From Oscillospiraceae bacterium (GTDB lineage: Bacteria > Bacillota_A > Clostridia > Oscillospirales > Ruminococcaceae), in the NCBI GenBank assembly GCA_018109965.1, contig JAGBFE010000190.1, positions 1-12,288 on the forward strand: a stretch of 12,288 bases of DNA, in the 5' to 3' direction. Below are positions 6,150-12,288 of the stretch, piece by piece (position 1 is the first letter of the stretch; each line of letters opens with the position of its first letter). The notes under the pieces were generated by a model, which was not told the origin of the DNA, ran no database searches, and saw only the letters and a program-made list of their open reading frames with translations. The translations under genes and the position numbers were made by a program.

Positions 6150-6608
6150 TTACTGTGCCTTCCATTCGTCTGTGTCAAGAATAATTGTTACAGGGCCGTC
6201 ATTGGTCAGGTTTATCTGCATATCGGCGCCAAATTCGCCGTGTATAACCTTTTTAAAGCCTGCGGCCTGTATTTCGGAAAGAAATTTTTCGTAGATAGGG
6301 ATTGCTTTTTCAGGACGTGCGGCTTTTATGAAGGACGGACGTCTGCCCTTTTTGGTATCGGCAAAAAGTGTAAACTGACTGACAACCATACAGCTGTAGT
6401 TGTTGTCCAGTGCAGAAATGTTCATTTTGCCGTCAGCATCGTGAAAAATTCTCAGCTCGCTGATTTTTCTTGCCAGAACCGCCGTGTCCTTGGCATCATC
6501 GGTATCATTGACACCAAACAGCACCACAAGGCCCTGCTCCATATACTGTTTTTCACCGCCGTTTACGGTTATCCATGCGTCTTTAACGCGTTGTACAACT
6601 GCTCTCAT
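6150..6608 (-). CDS. dtd: D-aminoacyl-tRNA deacylase
   Basis: This 152-residue enzyme hydrolyses D-aminoacyl-tRNA (and glycyl-tRNA-Ala), recycling mischarged tRNA in the cytosol as a homodimer. It begins MRAVVQRVKDAWITV, as is typical. The two active-site signatures are SQFTL at 77-81 and NDGPVT at 136-141, the latter carrying the Gly-cis-Pro dipeptide that enforces chirality. Full family length is present. AGAGGATAAA precedes the ATG, and the start lies one base after the rel stop codon, so translation is likely coupled to rel. The rel-dtd neighbourhood is widespread in Firmicutes. Confidence 0.97.
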   Translation of the reverse strand: MRAVVQRVKDAWITVNGGEKQYMEQGLVVLFGVNDTDDAKDTAVLARKISELRIFHDADGKMNISALDNNYSCMVVSQFTLFADTKKGRRPSFIKAARPEKAIPIYEKFLSEIQAAGFKKVIHGEFGADMQINLTNDGPVTIILDTDEWKAQ

Positions 6609-6609
6609 T

Positions 6610-8769
6610 TTATCCTCTTATCACCGAAATAATATTTTTGTTTTTGGTAAGCTTGTTGATAATACTTGTAAGATGTTCTGTGTTTGTAACACCGATTGTA
6701 ACGCTCATTTCAATGCGGTGGTCAGCCATCTGACGTGCATTGAGGGCATAAACAGGCACACGGCTGTTTGTAAGCATCATTGAAATATCGCCAACCATTG
6801 TTGGTGTTTCCAATGCAACAATGTCAAGAGTTGCCTTGAAGTCCTCACGGATGTTGTCTGCCCAGTATGCATTTACCCAACGGCCTGCATTTTCGGCATC
6901 ACGCAGTTCTTCCCTTGCATGCACACAGGTCTTTTTGTGAATTGAAACACCAAAGCCACGGGTGATAAAGCCAACAATAGGGTCACCCGGCAGCGGGTTG
7001 CAGCATTTGGAGAATTTAACCAGACAGTTGTCGATGCCTTCAACAATAACACCATTGGAGCTTGTTGTTTTGCGGATTGGTGCGGTTTTGATCTTTGTTT
7101 CGGACGGTTTTGCATCCTTCTGCATTTTTGCATAGTCTTCCTTGGCTTTAAAAATAACCTTGGAAAGCTGCAAACCGCCGTAACCCAAAGCAGCAAACAT
7201 TTCCTCCGCATTGTTGAGGCGCTGTCTTTTTGCCAGATTTTCCACAAAATTGCTGTATTCATCATCAGAAAGATTTATAAGATTGCGGCGCAGTTCCTTG
7301 TCAAACAGCTCCTTGCCTTCGATGATGTTTTCTTCCTTGCGTTCCTTTTTAAACCAGGAACGGATTTTGCTTTTTGCTTCGCTTGTAGCAACAATATTGA
7401 GCCAGTCACGGCTTGGGCCTTTGTCCTTGGCGCCGGTGATAACCTCAATAATTTCGCCTGTGTTTACCTTGTAGTCTATCGATACAATTCTGCCGTTAAC
7501 CTTTGCACCTGTCATACGGTTGCCCACAGCAGAGTGAATTGCATAGGCAAAGTCGATTACAGTTGCGCCGTAAGGCAGGTTGATAACGTCACCTTTTGGT
7601 GTAAATACAAATACATCATCAGGAATAAGCTCGTTTTTGATGTCGCTGAGGATTTCACTTGCATCATCAGAATCCTGCTGACTTTCCAGAATCTGGCGAA
7701 CCCATGTGAGTTTGTCCTCCATATTGTCCTGCCCCTGAACACCTGTTTTGTATTTCCAGTGAGCTGCAACACCGTATTCAGCAGTGTGGTGCATATCCCA
7801 GGTTCTGATCTGAATTTCAAAAGGAACACCTTTTTTGCCTATAACAGATGTGTGCAGAGACTGATACATATTTGCTTTTGGTGTTGAAATATAGTCCTTG
7901 AAACGTGACGGAATCGGTCGGTACAAATCGTGCATAAGCATAAGTGCATTATAACATTCCGCCACATTGTTAAGGATGATTCTCACAGCGTGGATATCAT
8001 AGATATCGCTGAGTTCTCTGCCCTGGATATACAGTTTGCGGTAAACGCCGTAAACACTTTTTACCCTGCCCATTACAGTTACATCCAGCAGACCGAATTC
8101 CACCAGTTTGCTTTTTACCTCTTCAACAATGCCATCCACTATGCTCTGTGCATTGCCTGCACGCTGGATAATGTTGTGCACTTCTTCATAGCCGACAGGG
8201 TCAAGGATACGCAGGGAAATATCCTGCAGCTCGTCCTTGATGTTGCTGATACCAAGACGGTGTGCAATAGGAGCATAAACCTCCATAACCTCCAGTGCCT
8301 TGTCGCGCTGCTTCTGAGGTTTCCAGCCTTCATATGTGCGCATATTGTGCAGTCTGTCGCACAGTTTGATGAGCATAACACGGATATCCTGGCTCATTGC
8401 AAGCAGCATTTTGCGCAGGTTTTCGGCCTGTTCTTCTTCCTGTGTCAGCAGTGCGATTTTACCCAGCTTTGTAACACCGTCAACAAGATGTGCAGTTTCC
8501 TTGCCAAATTCTTTTTCTATCTCTTCAAGGGTGATGTCGGTATCCTCCACAACATCGTGAAGCAGTGCTGCAGCAACACTTGTTGTATCAAGGCCAAGCT
8601 CGATAACTATGGCAGCAACAGCCACAGGGTGCTCAACATAAGCTTCCCCTGTTTTTCTGTACTGTCCTTCGTGCATTTTTTCTGCAAGTCTGTATGCCTT
8701 TTCGATAACTTCAATGTCATAGTGCTTGCCGTGTTCCATTACAAGACTTTTAAGTTCTTCGTATTTCAT
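6610..8769 (-). CDS. rel: Bifunctional (p)ppGpp synthetase/hydrolase Rel
   Basis: This 719-residue protein is a full-length RelA/SpoT homologue controlling the stringent response. Domains in order: the HD hydrolase at about 20-200 (EHPVAVAAI with His47, HDVVEDT at 71-77, LCDRLHNMRT at 137-146); the synthetase at about 235-345 (RVKSVYGVYRK, DIYDIHAVRI, YQSLHT at 302-307, EIQIRT at 318-323); TGS at about 385-445; the Cys-containing zinc-finger/RIS region (KCCNPLPGD at 588-596, His611, Cys615); and a C-terminal ACT domain at about 648-719. The RFKD motif at 289-292 is the RxKD form found in bifunctional enzymes, and intact HD residues predict both synthesis and hydrolysis. GGTGG lies upstream of ATG 8769. 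The gap from recJ is 14 bases. The apt gene that often lies between recJ and rel in Firmicutes is absent. Confidence 0.97.
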   Translation of the reverse strand: MKYEELKSLVMEHGKHYDIEVIEKAYRLAEKMHEGQYRKTGEAYVEHPVAVAAIVIELGLDTTSVAAALLHDVVEDTDITLEEIEKEFGKETAHLVDGVTKLGKIALLTQEEEQAENLRKMLLAMSQDIRVMLIKLCDRLHNMRTYEGWKPQKQRDKALEVMEVYAPIAHRLGISNIKDELQDISLRILDPVGYEEVHNIIQRAGNAQSIVDGIVEEVKSKLVEFGLLDVTVMGRVKSVYGVYRKLYIQGRELSDIYDIHAVRIILNNVAECYNALMLMHDLYRPIPSRFKDYISTPKANMYQSLHTSVIGKKGVPFEIQIRTWDMHHTAEYGVAAHWKYKTGVQGQDNMEDKLTWVRQILESQQDSDDASEILSDIKNELIPDDVFVFTPKGDVINLPYGATVIDFAYAIHSAVGNRMTGAKVNGRIVSIDYKVNTGEIIEVITGAKDKGPSRDWLNIVATSEAKSKIRSWFKKERKEENIIEGKELFDKELRRNLINLSDDEYSNFVENLAKRQRLNNAEEMFAALGYGGLQLSKVIFKAKEDYAKMQKDAKPSETKIKTAPIRKTTSSNGVIVEGIDNCLVKFSKCCNPLPGDPIVGFITRGFGVSIHKKTCVHAREELRDAENAGRWVNAYWADNIREDFKATLDIVALETPTMVGDISMMLTNSRVPVYALNARQMADHRIEMSVTIGVTNTEHLTSIINKLTKNKNIISVIRG

Positions 8770-8783
8770 ACCTACACCACCAG

Positions 8784-10817
8784 TTAATTTTGTAAATCTA
8801 TAAGATATCTGCTTGTGGCAAGGTCCCGTTTTTCTTTGACCTTTACCAGTTTAAAGCAGTTTCGCCCTGCAGAGCTGTAAGTTTCGATAAGTCCAAGTTC
8901 CAGCAGAACATCAATTATAATCTGAATTTTGCCGCTGTTGAGTTTGTCAAAATGTACAAACAGCGGACGGATATCATCACACGGGATATTGCCCTGTGCA
9001 AGATAGCGGTATACCTCGGCAACCTCCTGCCTTGTAGGGCACAGAAAGTCTTTTTGTTCTCTTGATATGTCAGGATTGTTTTTATAAAGCCGATAGACAT
9101 CGTAACTGTCTATTGTGCTGTCTGCAAGACCTGCAGGACGCACCTCTTTGATTTTCACCGACACCATACTGCCCATTTCGCTCTGATAGATGGACAGGTT
9201 GGCTGTCAGGTCGATATAATCGCCGATATTATATGCAAATTCGCTTGGGGAAACATTGAACATTACCCCCTGCAGATATGCCGAACCTTTTTTCACTTTG
9301 ATACGCAGATGCTTGCCGTCACTCACAGGATAAACCCCTGCAACCTGAACATTTTCCACCATAAACAGCGGATTTGGGTTGCCGTTGCCAAACGGTGAAA
9401 GATATCCTACCTGCATTACACTGTCCACCGATATCTCATCGATTTCGGCAATACAGTCCACCATCAGACTTTCGGTTTTTTCCATACCTCTCACATCACT
9501 TGCCACGGCATTGATTTCCCTGCGGAAATTTTCGAGATTTTCTTCCTCTATTGTAAGTCCTGCAGCAAGCTCGTGACCGCCGTAGCGTACAAGCATGTGT
9601 TTTGTCTGCTCAAGCGCCCTGTGAAGATTGAATGAGCTTACACTTCTGCCGCTGCCTTTGAAAGTTTCGCCGTCACGGGTAAGCACTATTGCAGGTTTTG
9701 CATAGGTTTCTACCAGACGGGAAGCAACAATACCAACTACCCCGGGGTGATAGTTTTCGCCCCATACCACAATAACCCTGTCCTTGACGAATTCAGGATT
9801 GGAGGAAAGCTCCTGAGTGATATCCTCCGCCATTTTGTTCTGTATATCCTGACGCTTGTGGTTTTCGTTTTCCAGCTGCTGTGCCAGCAGCATTGCATCT
9901 GCCTCATCCTCGCTCAAAAGCAGTTCAAGTGCTATTGTAGGGTCTGCCATTCTGCCTGCTGCGTTGATGCGCGGGCCTATTGCATAGGCAATATTTTCGC
10001 TTGTGATTTCTTTGCCGCTGAGGCCGCTTATTTCAATAAGGCTGTTGAAGCCCTGTCTCATGCCTTCGTTGATAAGTGCAAGACCTGCTTTTACTATTGT
10101 GCGGTTTTCGCCCTCCAGCAGCATAAGGTCTGCCACCGTGCCAACCGCTACAAAATCGCCGTAATAGTCCAGCATTTCCATTGGGTCAGCAGCTTCAAGG
10201 GCACAAACCAGCTTAAAGGCAACACCTGCACCGCACAGTGTTTTGCACGGACTTGTGTCATCAGCACGGAGAGGGTCAACCACAGCAAGAGCATTTGGGA
10301 TTTCGCCTTTTGGAAGATGATGGTCGGTAACAATAATATCCAGACCTATACTGTTGGCAAATTCCACTTCACTTATTGCCGCAATACCGTTGTCAACTGT
10401 AACAACCAGGCCCACACCCTTGTTTTTAAGGCTTTGCAATATGTCTGCGTTCAGACCATAGCCGTCCTTTTCTCTGTTTGGCAGTTTGTAAAAAACGTTT
10501 GCCCCCATATTTTCAAGACAGGTAAACAGCGTTGCTGTTGCACATACGCCGTCAACGTCATAGTCGCCGTAGATTACTATTTTTTCATCATTATCTACCG
10601 CCCTGAGTATTCTTGCAACGGCTTTGTCCATATCCTTCAGCAGATACGGGTTGGTCAATGGAGTAAGCCCCAAAAACATCTCTTCAGCCTGTTCCTTTGT
10701 TGTTACGCCTTTGCCAACAAGCACTTTTGCCAGCAGGGTGCTGACGCCGAGAGAATTTTTGAGATTTTCCACACCGGCTGTATTCAATTGTTCACTGTGC
10801 CATTTTCTGTAAAGCAT
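8784..10817 (-). CDS. recJ: Single-stranded-DNA-specific 5'-3' exonuclease RecJ
   Basis: This 677-residue DHH-family nuclease degrades ssDNA 5' to 3' in recombination and mismatch or base-excision repair. Catalytic motifs are all present: YGDYDVDG at 83-90, VDN at 141-143, TDHH at 164-167, DFVAVGTVADLM at 221-232, GPRINAAGRM at 281-290, NYHPGVVGIVASRL at 355-368, GSGRS at 388-392 and GGHELAAG (DHHA1) at 413-420. An OB-fold region follows at about 440-560. A C-terminal extension of about 110 residues, beyond the E. coli length, is typical of Firmicute RecJ and looks helical or winged-helix-like. AAGAGG lies upstream of ATG 10817. It follows the FAD protein gene by 39 bases, so it probably shares its transcript. 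Confidence 0.97.
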   Translation of the reverse strand: MLYRKWHSEQLNTAGVENLKNSLGVSTLLAKVLVGKGVTTKEQAEEMFLGLTPLTNPYLLKDMDKAVARILRAVDNDEKIVIYGDYDVDGVCATATLFTCLENMGANVFYKLPNREKDGYGLNADILQSLKNKGVGLVVTVDNGIAAISEVEFANSIGLDIIVTDHHLPKGEIPNALAVVDPLRADDTSPCKTLCGAGVAFKLVCALEAADPMEMLDYYGDFVAVGTVADLMLLEGENRTIVKAGLALINEGMRQGFNSLIEISGLSGKEITSENIAYAIGPRINAAGRMADPTIALELLLSEDEADAMLLAQQLENENHKRQDIQNKMAEDITQELSSNPEFVKDRVIVVWGENYHPGVVGIVASRLVETYAKPAIVLTRDGETFKGSGRSVSSFNLHRALEQTKHMLVRYGGHELAAGLTIEEENLENFRREINAVASDVRGMEKTESLMVDCIAEIDEISVDSVMQVGYLSPFGNGNPNPLFMVENVQVAGVYPVSDGKHLRIKVKKGSAYLQGVMFNVSPSEFAYNIGDYIDLTANLSIYQSEMGSMVSVKIKEVRPAGLADSTIDSYDVYRLYKNNPDISREQKDFLCPTRQEVAEVYRYLAQGNIPCDDIRPLFVHFDKLNSGKIQIIIDVLLELGLIETYSSAGRNCFKLVKVKEKRDLATSRYLIDLQN

Positions 10818-10856
10818 TGTGACCTCTTAAATTTAATTTATTTTAATGACATTACG

Positions 10857-12288
10857 TCATAGAGATATTTTATATTCACTGCATATCTGCTGTGCAACAC
10901 GGACACCGTCCACCGCTGCACTCATTATGCCGCCCGCATAGCCTGCGCCTTCACCGCAGGGGTAAACACCGCGTACATTGCTCTGGAAATTTTCTCCGCG
11001 CAGTATGCGCACAGGGGATGATGTGCGGGTTTCCACCCCTGTGATAATGCTGTCTGCCGCCGCAAAACCATTGAGTTTTCGGTTTAAAACAGGCATTGCT
11101 TCTTTTAAGCATTCTGTTATCTGCTGCGGAAACAGCTGTGCCATATCACATTCCGCAATACCCAGCGGATATGTTGGCTGCACTCTGCTTTTGCCGATGC
11201 CCGTTTTTCCGTTGAGGAAATTTCCTACCGACTGTGCAGGTGCTTTATAATTTTTACCGCCTATTTCAAAGGCCTGTTTTTCCAGCTGACGCTGAAATGC
11301 AATTGCTTTGGTAAAATCACCCGCAAAATCTTCAGGTCCTACCGAAACCACCAGTGCACTGTTGGCGTTTTTGCCGTCACGGGCGTGCAGGCTCATGCCG
11401 TTCACAACAACGGTATCCTCCTCGCTTGCCGCTGCAACAACATTGCCCCCGGGACACATACAAAAGGTATAAACCCCTCTTGTTTTTGTATGGTGAGAAA
11501 GCTGATATTCCCCTTTAGGCAGTGCTTTGTGTCCTGCAAGGGAATGGTACAGTCCTTTGTCAATATCTTCCTGCAGGCTTTCGATACGCACACCTACCGA
11601 GAATGGTTTTGCCTCCATTGCAAGACCTTTTTCCTTAAGCATAAAAAATGTGTCTCTTGCACTGTGGCCTGTTGCCATAACCACAATTTGTGTTTCTATT
11701 TCACCGCTGTCAGTCATAACCGAAACAACTTTGCCGTTTTTTGCATTTATATCGGTCAGCTTTGTGCCAAAACGTACTTCGCCGCCAAGGCGGATAATTT
11801 CATTGCGGATGTTTTTTATTACCCCAACCAGCAGGTCGGTGCCGATATGAGGCTTTGCAATATGTTTTATATCCTGTGGTGCACCGAACTCCACAAGGGT
11901 GTCGGTGACAAAACCGCAGCGGGCATCACCTATGCGGGTTGTCAGCTTGCCGTCAGAAAATGTGCCGGCACCGCCCTCGCCAAACTGAATATTGCTGCGG
12001 GTGTTGAGTATGCCCTCTTTTTCAAAACGTTTTACCGTCTGCGTGCGGGTGTCAACATCCTCGCCCTGTTCCAGAACAACAGGTCTGAAACCCTGACGCG
12101 CCAGAATGAGTCCGCAAAACAGCCCCGCAGGACCGAGGCCGCAAATTACAGGCCTTGCTTTGAGTTCTGCATTGCCCTGACCGATAACCAGCGGCTGCTG
12201 ATATTTAACAGAAATATCCTTGTTTTTTCCTGCGAACTGCTGTTCACGGGATATATCGCGGAGCTGTACGCCAACGCTGTATACAAAC
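10857..12288 (-). CDS. FAD-dependent dehydrogenase, COG2509 type (5' end beyond window)
   Basis: The frame stays open to the right edge, so 476 C-terminal residues are visible and I estimate about 50-80 N-terminal residues are missing. The first visible part contains a dinucleotide-binding Rossmann turn, GLGPAG at visible residues 50-55, preceded by RPVIC and followed by a strand ending in VVLEQG. Next comes the family hallmark FGEGGAGTFSDGKLTTR near 102-118. Later motifs are ARDTFFMLKEKGL, KPFSVGVRIESLQ, SHHTKTRGVYTFCMCPGG and MSLHARDGKNANSALVV. The end has PCGEGAGYAGGIMSAAVDG, a second FAD-contacting segment. These match uncharacterised FAD-dependent dehydrogenases of Firmicutes; substrate and partner are unknown. 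No signal peptide can be judged. A GTG at 11894 that could be read as a start is internal and is not the real start. Confidence 0.93.
   Translation of the reverse strand, partial: FVYSVGVQLRDISREQQFAGKNKDISVKYQQPLVIGQGNAELKARPVICGLGPAGLFCGLILARQGFRPVVLEQGEDVDTRTQTVKRFEKEGILNTRSNIQFGEGGAGTFSDGKLTTRIGDARCGFVTDTLVEFGAPQDIKHIAKPHIGTDLLVGVIKNIRNEIIRLGGEVRFGTKLTDINAKNGKVVSVMTDSGEIETQIVVMATGHSARDTFFMLKEKGLAMEAKPFSVGVRIESLQEDIDKGLYHSLAGHKALPKGEYQLSHHTKTRGVYTFCMCPGGNVVAAASEEDTVVVNGMSLHARDGKNANSALVVSVGPEDFAGDFTKAIAFQRQLEKQAFEIGGKNYKAPAQSVGNFLNGKTGIGKSRVQPTYPLGIAECDMAQLFPQQITECLKEAMPVLNRKLNGFAAADSIITGVETRTSSPVRILRGENFQSNVRGVYPCGEGAGYAGGIMSAAVDGVRVAQQICSEYKISL

Noticed and set aside
6149..6178. TTG start extending the MBL protein by 10 residues
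   Set aside because: The extension lies inside dtd, lacks an RBS and precedes the natural N-terminus MKVYHLMG.
7930..8787. Plus-strand open frame of 285 codons
   Set aside because: It is antisense to the HD and synthetase region of rel, with shadow-like composition.
10846..10860. ATGAC-N5-GTCAT inverted repeat at the end of the FAD gene
   Set aside because: The 5-bp arms are too short, there is no T tract, and the gap to recJ is tight; I regard it as chance.
9747..10862. Plus-strand open frame of 371 codons
   Set aside because: It lies antisense to recJ, which has all catalytic motifs. The predicted protein is rich in Cys, Phe and His, typical of a shadow frame, and has no recognisable domain.
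11892..11894. GTG as start of a 345-residue FAD protein
   Set aside because: The frame continues upstream with the Rossmann GLGPAG turn and the FGEGGAGTFSDGK motif, so this codon is an internal valine.

Overview
The window is chromosomal DNA from a low-to-moderate GC Firmicute, most likely an anaerobic gut Clostridium-class organism (Ruminococcaceae/Oscillospiraceae-like is my guess). The reasons are a run of recJ, rel, dtd, an MBL-fold hydrolase and hemZ in one direction, strong AGGAGG-type ribosome binding sites, an oxygen-independent radical-SAM HemZ, and a Mn-sensing yybP-ykoY leader on mntP. Every gene I can support is on the minus strand, so the region reads right to left. Long plus-strand open frames are antisense shadows.

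Right part (12288 to 2821): a tightly packed gene string. In transcription order it holds a COG2509-type FAD-dependent dehydrogenase (5' end outside the window), recJ, the bifunctional (p)ppGpp synthetase/hydrolase rel, dtd, an MBL-fold hydrolase, hemZ, a uridine-kinase-like nucleoside kinase and a small zinc-ribbon protein. Gaps run from 39 bases down to 1 base, and hemZ and the kinase each overlap the gene before them. The string ends at a 13-bp-stem terminator (2762-2794). Themes are DNA repair, the stringent response, tRNA proofreading and tetrapyrrole or radical-SAM chemistry. This looks like a housekeeping operon, not a specialised pathway.

Middle (2820 to 1885): a separate Mn efflux unit. 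A consensus-like promoter starts just after the terminator, followed by a yybP-ykoY Mn2+ riboswitch aptamer, an expression platform with an intrinsic terminator and a candidate antiterminator, and mntP.

Left part (1884 to 1): a family 2 glycosyltransferase with its own candidate extended -10 promoter, a hairpin terminator, and the first 225 codons of a long coiled-coil protein that runs off the left edge. That last gene is open to the window edge.

I see no mobile elements, CRISPR arrays, tRNA or rRNA genes, prophage genes or toxin-antitoxin genes, and nothing that amounts to a clearly new biological system. The best items for a second look are the mntP riboswitch with its platform, the unnamed coiled-coil protein at the left edge, the zinc ribbon that lost its fourth cysteine, and a palindrome abutting the glycosyltransferase promoter.
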